NCBI GenBank assembly: GCA_003252195.1
Contig: QKFK01000147.1
Location: forward strand, 1 to 14,654
From: Rhodospirillales bacterium
GTDB taxonomy: Bacteria; Pseudomonadota; Alphaproteobacteria; QKFK01; SZUA-500
Length of the DNA: 14,654 bases
Direction of reading: 5' to 3'
Shown: piece by piece, positions 6,887-13,898 of the stretch
Layout of the letters: each line of letters begins with the position of its first letter
Position numbering within the stretch: position 1 is the first letter of the stretch
Made by a program: the position numbers and the translations under genes
Notes under the pieces: model-generated
What the model was told of the DNA's origin: nothing
The model's input: the letters and a program-made list of their open reading frames with translations, nothing else
Databases searched by the model: none

Positions 6887-6976
6887 GGAGAGATGCCGGA
6901 GTGGTCGAACGGGGCTGTCTCGAAAACCGCTGTACACGCGAGTGTACCGAGGGTTCGAATCCCTCTCTCTCCGCCA
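6887..6976 (+). tRNA. tRNA-Ser (anticodon CGA, reads UCG)
   Basis: The 90-nt gene folds as a class II tRNA. The acceptor is GGAGAGA with TCTCTCC, the discriminator base is G, and CCA is encoded. The D-stem is CCG/CGG. The anticodon loop is CTCGAAA with CGA at 6921-6923. The long variable arm GTACAC/GTGTAC is capped by a GCGA tetraloop. The T-arm is GAGGG-TTCGAAT-CCCTC. The odd feature is the anticodon stem GCTGT/ACCGC, where T6916 faces C6928, a mismatch in the middle of the stem. A perfect inverted repeat TGCCCAT-T-ATGGGCA (6866-6880) lies just upstream. It is the only plus-strand gene in the window and the boundary between housekeeping and glycan genes. Confidence 0.93.
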
Positions 6977-7250
6977 TCAACTTATTCTACACGATCTCAC
7001 AAACAGCCGTAAACACCGCTTTTTACAACGATTATTCACATTGTCTTTATACAATAACGTCCAATAAAGTTTCTTTGCTTCCAACGAAAGCGGGGGCATA
7101 ATTGGGGGCACATAAGCAAGTCCCTATCGATATATTATTATAAAAACAATATGTTATAAGCTAGACATTAACGTACCTCTAGCTAAAGAGCAGATCTCCT
7201 GCAAATCGAACCAATTCCCAAAAAAGAAGTGAAAAACAAACTGTTGCGGT
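6977..7250. other. Gene-free interval between tRNA-Ser and the glycan locus
   Basis: I see no credible coding frame, no clear tRNA terminator and no T-tailed hairpin for the converging ABC-transporter gene. The notable content is the GGGGGCA repeat pair at 7092-7110. The interval is consistent with a decayed end of an inserted element, but no integrase fragment or second copy of the tRNA 3' end is visible. Confidence 0.5.
7092..7110 (+). repeat. Tandem GGGGGCA direct repeats, 12-nt period
   Basis: GGGGGCA occurs at 7092-7098 and 7104-7110 separated by TAATT, conspicuous in an AT-rich background, 115 nt beyond the 3' end of tRNA-Ser. Short G-rich or C-rich repeats of this form occur near attachment sites of tRNA-targeting tyrosine-recombinase elements, where they serve as arm-type binding sites. 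That function here is inferred only. Confidence 0.5.
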
Positions 7251-9065
7251 TTATTTACCACTGACATCTGACAACGCTATCAACTTAGCAAATGATTTAT
7301 TGTTTTTTGATAAATCATTAAAAGTTCCAGTATCAGCGATTTCACCATTTTCCATGTATATAATTCTGTCGCTTTCTTTAAGAGTAGACAACCTGTGAGC
7401 GATGGCAATTATTGTTTTTTCACCTTTTAATGAGTTTATTGCAGAGGTAACCTCATGCTCAGTTTCAACGTCTAGCGCTGAGGTTGCCTCGTCCAGAACT
7501 ATGATTGATGGGTTATGATACAAGGCTCTAGCTATTGCGACACGTTGTTTTTGCCCACCAGATAAGCTTTTACCACCTTCACCCAATATTGTATTTAATC
7601 CTTCTGGCTTAGATATAAAGAAATCATACAACTGAACCGACTTAAGAGCATATTTTACTTTATCGTCATCAATATCGCTAGCATCAACACCAAGAGCGAT
7701 ATTTTCTCTAATTGATGCGTTAGATATAAATATATTTTGGTGGACATAGCCGATTTGCTTACGCAAGGCTATCATCAAATCACTATCAACGACCTTGCCA
7801 TCAACTAAATAATCACCTGATTTAGGCGTTAGCAATCCCATTAGAATATCTATTAACGTTGTTTTTCCAGCCCCAGAAGCACCAACCACTCCAACAAACT
7901 CACCAGGTCTAATTGAAAGACTTATATTTTTAAGTATATCTTTTTCATCATATGCAAAAGAAACATCTTTTAATTCCATAGAAGTCTTAAATTCAATAGG
8001 AGCTATTGTATTTATATCACATTTATACGCTTGTTTATCTTCGTTTTTATCTAGATCATAGCACTCTTCTATAAGAGACTTAGTTGCTTTTGATGATGAT
8101 TTTATTTGAGAATAACATGTAAGAACGCGATTCATCACTGGAGCCATACGAAAGGCTATTGCTATAAGCATTCCTAAACTTGGTATCAGAGCTTCCTTAC
8201 CATTCCCTGTATAAAGCACCATGCAAATTATAGAAATAATACATAAAATTAAAACAATCTCTAATGTAAATTGAGGAACATATCTTATAAAAATTACCAT
8301 CCTATCATTCTCTGTAACTACAGAGTTAGTTTGCCTAAACTTGTTGTAATAGAAACCTTCTTTAAGATGCATTTTTGTTTCTTTTATTGCTTCTATACTT
8401 TGACGAACTAATGATAAATTTTGCTCTTTGGCAAGAAGATATCTATCATTTACAGAACTTACAATTGCTTTAATAAATTTTGTTTGTAGCATTGAGAATG
8501 AGATTAAAATTGTACAAGCAATTACAGCTGGAATAAAAAATTGCACGAACATTAACAATCCCAAACAAACACCCACCACTAAATATGAAATCATATTTAG
8601 ATATTGGAAAACGAAAAAGTCCAATACATATGCAATTGTTACAGTAAGAGTATTGATAATTTCATTAGAATTTTTACGTAAGTAATATTTATAGGAAATG
8701 TCTAGATATTTTTTCATTAGCATTTCTGTTATATTGTTCTTCCAATAAACAATAACATCAAATTGTTTTTTTAAATAAAACAGCATATACACATTTTTAA
8801 CAACAAACGCCATACATGTTAGCGTAGCAAGCAGGTAAATCATTGAAACATCACTTGTAAAACCAAGTTTTTCATATACCAAACTAAGCCATTTATTTGT
8901 GTGAATGATATTCGTATCCATGGTAACGCTTATAAAAGGAAGAATTAGTAAAATTCCACCAATTTCCATAAGACCGCTTAAAATAGCACCCAACACCAGC
9001 ATTACCAGCCTCAGCTTCATGCCCTTGCCATAAACCGTCAAAAATTCCTTAAATAAAGCGTACAT
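7251..9065 (-). CDS. ABC half-transporter, PglK/MsbA-like lipid-linked glycan flippase candidate
   Basis: Inner-membrane exporter with fused permease and ATPase, 604 residues, expected to act as a homodimer. The transmembrane domain covers about residues 18-315, with hydrophobic segments near 18-46, 74-97, 140-190 and 265-310. The nucleotide-binding domain follows: Walker A GASGAGKTT (395-403), Q-loop Gln443, signature LSGGQ (501-505), Walker B IIVLDE (521-526) and switch His557. Overall layout and several stretches, such as the MAPVMNRVLTCYSQ segment before the ATPase, resemble Campylobacter PglK, which flips lipid-linked oligosaccharide. Substrate is inferred from neighbours. It is last in the locus, 176 nt after the SGNH gene with a hairpin between, so it may be transcribed separately. 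ATG at 9065 has only a weak purine-rich site. Lipid A or peptide export cannot be excluded. Confidence 0.88.
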   Translation of the reverse strand: MYALFKEFLTVYGKGMKLRLVMLVLGAILSGLMEIGGILLILPFISVTMDTNIIHTNKWLSLVYEKLGFTSDVSMIYLLATLTCMAFVVKNVYMLFYLKKQFDVIVYWKNNITEMLMKKYLDISYKYYLRKNSNEIINTLTVTIAYVLDFFVFQYLNMISYLVVGVCLGLLMFVQFFIPAVIACTILISFSMLQTKFIKAIVSSVNDRYLLAKEQNLSLVRQSIEAIKETKMHLKEGFYYNKFRQTNSVVTENDRMVIFIRYVPQFTLEIVLILCIISIICMVLYTGNGKEALIPSLGMLIAIAFRMAPVMNRVLTCYSQIKSSSKATKSLIEECYDLDKNEDKQAYKCDINTIAPIEFKTSMELKDVSFAYDEKDILKNISLSIRPGEFVGVVGASGAGKTTLIDILMGLLTPKSGDYLVDGKVVDSDLMIALRKQIGYVHQNIFISNASIRENIALGVDASDIDDDKVKYALKSVQLYDFFISKPEGLNTILGEGGKSLSGGQKQRVAIARALYHNPSIIVLDEATSALDVETEHEVTSAINSLKGEKTIIAIAHRLSTLKESDRIIYMENGEIADTGTFNDLSKNNKSFAKLIALSDVSGK

Positions 9066-9197
9066 ATTCTTAACTCACAAATTCATATCTTTTAGAATAA
9101 CTAGCATGTTTTTTTGTTCTAGCAAACCTATTTTACAAACATCCAACACTTTGACGCACTAACTTAATTGTTTTCAGCACATTAGTCATAATACTAT

Positions 9198-9229
9198 AAA
9201 ATCGCGTTAAACCTTATAAAGTCTAACGC
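9198..9229 (-). terminator. Probable terminator after the SGNH O-acetylation gene
   Basis: On the minus strand GCGTTAGAC (9229-9221) pairs with GTTTAACGC (9212-9204) as nine pairs including one G-U, around an 8-nt loop, followed by GATTTTAT. The T-tract is short, so strength is uncertain. The plus-strand version has an A-C mismatch. It lies just beyond the stop at 9242 and would separate the O-acetylation genes from the ABC transporter. Confidence 0.5.
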
Positions 9230-9241
9230 AGTGTTTTTACA

Positions 9242-10264
9242 TCACATAAAATTATTAACGATTTTTTTTGCTACTATTTCTGCAGAGCGCGCCGACCAGT
9301 GTGTATCATCCGCCCAGTAGACATCCTTTACACCTTTAGATATTTCTTTTTCTAAGATTTTTTTAGTATCTATGAACATATATCTTTTATTTCCTTGCTG
9401 TTCCATCAAATCAAAGAAGCTACTTGAAGGCGGGATGTTAGCCACTTTAATGTATGGCGCATATAAGGTGTATTTATCTGGACAAACCAAGAAGATAAGC
9501 TTAATCCCCTTTGCAGAAAGAATATCTGCTATTTTATTTAGGTTAGTATTTAATTTAGCAACATTGTCTGCCGTAACTTTTGATATTGAACTAATGTCAT
9601 CTTTATAAATCATCAGTTTGTTACTAGTTTTTGAAGAGAACATATCTCTATCTAACTCATATAAGAATACATCTTTAAGAGGATCTTTTTTCGTTAGCTC
9701 AAAGAGATCATAATGTTTTTTATCAAATATGATTAATGGATTTACATCTGAGGTTTTAACGCTGTCTTCTTTTTCTTTAACGAAAGTCTCTTTAATATCT
9801 TTATCAAAATTAAGCACAAAACGGTTAATTGCTTCTCTTTCCACCGTCTCCATAATTACATATTTAAAACCTAATTTTTCTAAGATGCCAGCATTATTTA
9901 TAAATGCAAACAACCTTACTGGACCATCTTTCAAATCTACTGAAACTATTTTTTTATTACTTTTGTCTGCCACGACATCTTGAAAAAATGTTCCGCCACC
10001 ACCTTGAGAAAAGGAATCTCCAATAGATAAAACATCATAATTACCCACAACATTACTTATCTTGCTAGTTACCAAATTAAGCTGACTGCGAGGATATGTT
10101 GTTTTATTAGTAGATAGTTCAGCCAAACCAGTCATCCGAGCTAAGTCGCCAGATATTTTTGCTTGAAACTTAGGATAAACAATTGCCATAAACAAATGGA
10201 AGCAGGCAAAAACCATAGCCGTAAGAGCAATTATAAAAACAAATTTTTTATTAGCTGGCTTCAT
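9242..10264 (-). CDS. AlgJ/AlgX-like SGNH O-acetyltransferase, membrane-anchored
   Basis: Predicted periplasmic acetyltransferase that places acetyl groups on an exported polysaccharide after the MBOAT partner moves them across the membrane. It is 340 residues. One hydrophobic segment at residues 8-30 (FVFIIALTAMVFACFHLFMA) serves as a signal anchor and the rest is soluble. The SGNH nucleophile motif is VLSIGDSFSQGGG with Ser84, and the Asp-His pair is in YWADDTHWS (Asp320, His322), the pattern of the AlgJ/AlgX/V family. No C-terminal carbohydrate-binding module like that of AlgX is obvious. The gene follows the MBOAT gene by 10 nt, and AAAGG 8 nt before the ATG overlaps the MBOAT stop. Low sequence relatedness means the acceptor glycan cannot be named; alginate is unlikely because no alginate polymerase genes are nearby. 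Confidence 0.85.
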   Translation of the reverse strand: MKPANKKFVFIIALTAMVFACFHLFMAIVYPKFQAKISGDLARMTGLAELSTNKTTYPRSQLNLVTSKISNVVGNYDVLSIGDSFSQGGGGTFFQDVVADKSNKKIVSVDLKDGPVRLFAFINNAGILEKLGFKYVIMETVEREAINRFVLNFDKDIKETFVKEKEDSVKTSDVNPLIIFDKKHYDLFELTKKDPLKDVFLYELDRDMFSSKTSNKLMIYKDDISSISKVTADNVAKLNTNLNKIADILSAKGIKLIFLVCPDKYTLYAPYIKVANIPPSSSFFDLMEQQGNKRYMFIDTKKILEKEISKGVKDVYWADDTHWSARSAEIVAKKIVNNFM

Positions 10265-10274
10265 ATCTTTACCT

Positions 10275-11753
10275 TTAGAAATTAAAATACAAAAAGTCTG
10301 AAGAATTTATCATCATATTATGGAAGCATACAAGCATTAGAACCATATATACCAAAGCCTCAACTACGTTTGCCGATTTTTTGTTTTTATAATAATCCCA
10401 AGAATTAATTGTGAACCCACTAAACAGTAATAATCCCAATAATGTAATCGGCAGAGAAGTTGGGTTAGAAGAAAGAATACCTGTCCATTTTCCTATGGAA
10501 ACATCTGTATATTTAGAGACGTCTATAAATGAGGCAAAAGCCTGTGGCAGAACAATCTTTTTTAACCCTAGCATAGATTTAATCATTTCTACAGCATCAC
10601 CAAAGCTCTTTGCTCTAAAAAACACCCACGTAAAGTTCACAAATAAAAATGTTATTAACCAACCAGAAAACCTGTTTAATCTAAACCCTAATTTTGACCA
10701 TAAACGATGTATAACAATTGCCACGCCGTGCATTGCACCCCATATTACAAAAGTCCAGCCAGCACCGTGCCAAAAACCACCAATTAAGAAGGTTAAAAAC
10801 AAGTTCAAACAAGTTTTAACTCTACCTCCACGATTACCACCTAACGGAATATAGATATAATCCTTAAGCCAGCGAGATAATGTCATGTGCCAACGATGCC
10901 AAAAATCTTGAATATTAACAGCTTTATATGGAGAGTTAAAATTCTGTGGCAATTTGATATTAAACATCAAGCCAATACCGATAGCCATGTCAGAATACCC
11001 CGAAAAGTCAAAATACAATTGGAATGTATAAGTTAGAGATGTGAACCATGCCTCACTCATACTTAAAACAGCAACATCGTTGTAACCGATATTCGCATAA
11101 CGAGAAATATTATCTGCGATTACTACTTTTTTAATCAGCCCTGTTATCAACACCATCATACCAACTGCTATATTTCTATATGACAGCAATCTATTTCTCT
11201 TAGTTTCGAACTGTGGCATCATTTCTTTATGATGAACAATCGGCCCAGCAATTAATTGAGGGAAAAATGTTACAAATAGGGAATAAGTTAGAAAGTCATA
11301 TTCTTTGGTTTCTCCTTTATAAGAATCAACCAAATAGGCTATTTGCTGGAATGTAAAAAAACTAATGCCAATTGGCAATACAACATGTAACAAAGCCATC
11401 TGATTGCTTAAAACAACGTTAGCTATTTGAATAAAGAAATCTACATATTTAAAATACCCAAGTAGAGCTACATTAAAGACAATTCCAATTATTAACATTG
11501 CTTTTTTTTGTAGGCGTACAGATTTTTCATTTTCTGTCTTTGCAGAAATAGCACTACCAATAATAAAATTAACCATGATGGAAGATAGAATCAGTGGAAG
11601 ATATTTAACATCCCAATAGCTATAGAAAAATATGGAAGCAAAGCACAACCATGCTTTTGCTCCAAGCAACAAGCGTTTAGAATTGAGGTAAAAATAAACC
11701 AACAAAGTTACTGGTAAAAAAGCCAATAAAAATACAAATGAGTTAAATAACAT
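10275..11753 (-). CDS. AlgI-like MBOAT O-acyltransferase
   Basis: Polytopic inner-membrane protein (492 aa, about 10 or more hydrophobic segments) that takes an acyl group, usually acetyl, from a cytoplasmic donor and passes it toward the periplasm for glycan O-acylation. MBOAT signatures are clear: VVLPIGISFFTFQQIAYLVD (124-143), FFPQLIAGPIVHHKEMMPQF (163-182), FDFSGYSDMAIGIG (248-261), DFWHRWHMTLSRWLKDYIYI (283-302) with PLGGNRGG after it, and the catalytic His329 in GGFWHGAGWTFVIWGAMHG. The start at 11753 is supported by AGG 5 nt upstream. It forms an AlgI-AlgJ style pair with the SGNH gene immediately downstream. The 161-nt upstream gap holds a candidate promoter. PatA (peptidoglycan O-acetylation) is the main alternative, but the gene neighbourhood favours a surface polysaccharide. 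Confidence 0.92.
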   Translation of the reverse strand: MLFNSFVFLLAFLPVTLLVYFYLNSKRLLLGAKAWLCFASIFFYSYWDVKYLPLILSSIMVNFIIGSAISAKTENEKSVRLQKKAMLIIGIVFNVALLGYFKYVDFFIQIANVVLSNQMALLHVVLPIGISFFTFQQIAYLVDSYKGETKEYDFLTYSLFVTFFPQLIAGPIVHHKEMMPQFETKRNRLLSYRNIAVGMMVLITGLIKKVVIADNISRYANIGYNDVAVLSMSEAWFTSLTYTFQLYFDFSGYSDMAIGIGLMFNIKLPQNFNSPYKAVNIQDFWHRWHMTLSRWLKDYIYIPLGGNRGGRVKTCLNLFLTFLIGGFWHGAGWTFVIWGAMHGVAIVIHRLWSKLGFRLNRFSGWLITFLFVNFTWVFFRAKSFGDAVEMIKSMLGLKKIVLPQAFASFIDVSKYTDVSIGKWTGILSSNPTSLPITLLGLLLFSGFTINSWDYYKNKKSANVVEALVYMVLMLVCFHNMMINSSDFLYFNF

Positions 11754-11781
11754 ATCTACCTACTTATAAAATCCGCTTACT

Positions 11782-11810
11782 TTTATATGTTACAGATGCT
11801 CTTCTCGCAA
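11782..11810 (-). promoter_or_regulatory. Candidate promoter of the MBOAT-SGNH pair
   Basis: On the minus strand TTGCGA (11810-11805) and TATAAA (11787-11782) are spaced by 17 nt, placing the start about 20 nt before the MBOAT ATG. The boxes match consensus at four and five of six positions. The 161-nt gap after the glycosyltransferase gene makes an internal promoter plausible. Confidence 0.4.
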
Positions 11811-11901
11811 GCAATTATTGTGAGCAGCACATTACTCTGTTACAGCAAATCAATTTTTTATCCTTTAACTAGATACGCATTTACAGGCTGAGCCATTAAA
11901 C

Positions 11902-11920
11902 ATTTAAGCTAAACTTAAAT
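11902..11920 (-). other. AT-rich inverted repeat over the glycosyltransferase stop codon
   Basis: ATTTAAG (11902-11908) and CTTAAAT (11914-11920) form a perfect 7-bp stem with a 5-nt loop that includes the stop codon at 11917-11915. There is no T-run after it on the minus strand, so it is at most a weak terminator or an mRNA 3'-end stabiliser. Confidence 0.3.
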
Positions 11921-13426
11921 AACACCGTAGCTTGATAACAATCCATAAATCTTCCCCCTAATTTTAATTAAAGGGAAATATTTTAGACCCACGAACAACA
12001 AACAACTCAATATTTTCTTTATATTATTCATAATTCCACAAGTTTGATTGCGAGCTATTTCTGTAAGAAAGATTTCTATATCCTCAAACTCTTTTCTAGA
12101 ATCTTGCTCAATTATATGAGTAGCTCCTGAGGCTGGCATAGCACTTTCCAATCTAGACACCTGCTCTTTAAAACCTGCGCCAGTATGTTTTTCCATTATG
12201 ATATTGTATAGTTTATTATTTTGAGGTGTATTATCGACAAGGTTAATCACGGCATCAATCAGACTATCAACATTATCTTGCATTATACCAGCCTCATTAA
12301 AGCTATCTAAAGTCCCTAAAGGCGTTTTCAATGAAACACAAGGAACATTATATTTAGCCAAATCCAGAAGAGCTACAAAAGAAGATAGAGGGAAAGCATC
12401 TATTGCCAAACTTGCTATTTGCAAATACTTTTTCAGCAAAACATAAGGAATAGAACCAACAAGGATTACACGCCCGCAATATTTATTACTAAGAGCGAGC
12501 CAGTCTTTGTTTTTTTTAGATGGTCCAACAGCTAAAAAAACTACGTCTTTTGTTCTAGACATTATTTTATCAACACAATAAATAAAATCTAAGCCATATG
12601 CCTTTTTGAACTTATACTCACTTCCTACCGTGATTATAACTTTATCTCCAGATTTTATTCCCAAAGAAGCTTTTGTCTCAGCTATTTGCTCATTTGATAT
12701 TTCGGTCAAATCAATCTCTTCTATAGGGAGAGGTAAAATAGCATTGTTTTTTATGTGACGGAACTCTTCATTAAAAGCAACACTAGAGCTTCTAAAATTT
12801 ACAACAAGATCTGAAATTGAAGCTCCCAACCAAAACAGATGATCTGCATGATTATAAAACATTACAGGCCTATTAAAATCACCATTGGCGAACGCCAATA
12901 TTGGTAACACATCATACATATGAACGTGTAATATTACCTTTTCATATTTCGAGGCAATTGCTCTTAATTTTTGCGCTTTTTCAACAGGAGAATCCCCTGT
13001 TAACAGAATCAACTCACCTTGTTTGTTTTTAATATTATCAATCAATATTTGAGAAACTTCTCGAGAACCCTGAGACGTTATAAGAACACTATGCTTTTGT
13101 TCATCATCACTGGCATCAATCCATCTTTCACAAACTCTTGTATGTCCTCCACTATTATATGCCTTACTTAGCACATGTAAGACAGAGCCTTTTTCATATT
13201 CTGCATCTAAATCAACAGAGATGCAATTAGATATCGCCACAAGTTTTTCTTCTAATATTTTAGAATTAAACTTGCCACAGATATTACTTGAAGCATAAAT
13301 AGCAGCCAAAGAACAAAGGTTAGCCACTCTATCAAAATCATTGCTTTTTAGGCTTTCAATAAAGCAACACATAGAATCAAATTTTCTTCTATTATTCTCT
13401 ATTATATCAACTATATTTTCAGTCAT
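11915..13426 (-). CDS. GT-B fold glycosyltransferase (GT1/GT4-like) with N-terminal helical extension
   Basis: Probable cytoplasmic glycosyltransferase of 503 residues. The first ~75 residues are a predicted helical extension without a recognised family. The N-terminal Rossmann half begins at SVLHVLSKAYNSGGHTRVCERW (81-102), a pattern typical of GT-B enzymes where the glycine loop faces the acceptor. MFYNHADHLFW (189-199) and VVNFRSSS (208-215) fit the middle of this half. The donor-binding half starts around VIITVGSEYKFKKAYG (263-278) and includes VGSIPYVLLKKYLQIASLAIDAFPLSS (323-349), resembling the donor nucleotide-sugar site. A hydrophobic, basic tail (about 469-498) might touch the membrane. 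The gene follows the acetyltransferase by 19 nt in the same operon. Donor and acceptor sugars cannot be read from sequence; family confidence is moderate. Confidence 0.75.
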   Translation of the reverse strand: MTENIVDIIENNRRKFDSMCCFIESLKSNDFDRVANLCSLAAIYASSNICGKFNSKILEEKLVAISNCISVDLDAEYEKGSVLHVLSKAYNSGGHTRVCERWIDASDDEQKHSVLITSQGSREVSQILIDNIKNKQGELILLTGDSPVEKAQKLRAIASKYEKVILHVHMYDVLPILAFANGDFNRPVMFYNHADHLFWLGASISDLVVNFRSSSVAFNEEFRHIKNNAILPLPIEEIDLTEISNEQIAETKASLGIKSGDKVIITVGSEYKFKKAYGLDFIYCVDKIMSRTKDVVFLAVGPSKKNKDWLALSNKYCGRVILVGSIPYVLLKKYLQIASLAIDAFPLSSFVALLDLAKYNVPCVSLKTPLGTLDSFNEAGIMQDNVDSLIDAVINLVDNTPQNNKLYNIIMEKHTGAGFKEQVSRLESAMPASGATHIIEQDSRKEFEDIEIFLTEIARNQTCGIMNNIKKILSCLLFVGLKYFPLIKIRGKIYGLLSSYGVI

Positions 13427-13445
13427 ATTTTTACTAATTTAATAA

Positions 13446-13898
13446 CTACATAGGTTTAGCAGGATTACCGACAACTGTTACGCCAGCAGGAATATCTTTA
13501 GTAACCACAGAACCTGCACCTACCATAGCGTTCTCACCAATAACAACTCCTGGGCAAATAGTAGCGTTCGCTCCTATAGATGCACCTTTTTTGACCAGTG
13601 TTTGGCTCAAAACAAAATCTTTGTTGCCCGATCTGGGATGCTTATCATTAGTGAACGTAACGTTGGGACCAACAAACACGTCATCTTCTAGAGTTACACC
13701 GTCCCATATTTGAACACCGCATTTTACGGTTACATTATTACCAATAACAGCTTTGTTTTCAATCAAGCAATGGCTACAAATATTACAATGCTTACCTATC
13801 TGTGCATCTGCTAACACCACACAAAATTGCCAGATTTTAGTTCCTTGACCAATCTTACTGCTTTGAACATCTGACAATTGGTGAATAAAATAGTCCAT
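13446..13898 (-). CDS. Left-handed beta-helix sugar N-acetyltransferase (FdtC/QdtC/WlbB-like)
   Basis: Acetyl-CoA-dependent N-acetyltransferase of 150 residues, acting in the cytoplasm as a trimer by family precedent. It consists almost entirely of hexapeptide repeats (about residues 16-140): IGQGTKIWQF, IGKHCNICSH, IGNNVTVKCG, then WDGVTLEDDVFVGPNVTFTN, IGANATICPG, IGENAMVGAG, ending VVGNPAKPM. The VTFTNDKHPRS loop (80-90) matches enzymes that acetylate the 3-amino group of dTDP-3-amino-3,6-dideoxyhexoses (FdtC, QdtC) or of UDP-2-acetamido-3-amino-glucuronate (WbpD/WlbB). Its ATG shares one base with the aminotransferase stop (TAATG), so translation is coupled and the two enzymes likely act in sequence. 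The precise sugar needs the genes beyond the right edge. Confidence 0.88.
   Translation of the reverse strand: MDYFIHQLSDVQSSKIGQGTKIWQFCVVLADAQIGKHCNICSHCLIENKAVIGNNVTVKCGVQIWDGVTLEDDVFVGPNVTFTNDKHPRSGNKDFVLSQTLVKKGASIGANATICPGVVIGENAMVGAGSVVTKDIPAGVTVVGNPAKPM

Noticed and set aside
6865..7101. Plus-strand open frames across the tRNA and downstream
   Set aside because: They run straight through the tRNA gene and have no ribosome site or protein-like composition.
6694..7110. CRISPR-like repeat arrangement
   Set aside because: Only two copies of each repeat exist, with no regular spacers and no cas genes.
7130..7170. TTATAA repeats flanking an AT-rich spacer as an insertion-sequence end
   Set aside because: Six-base AT-only repeats are expected by chance in this composition and no transposase is present.
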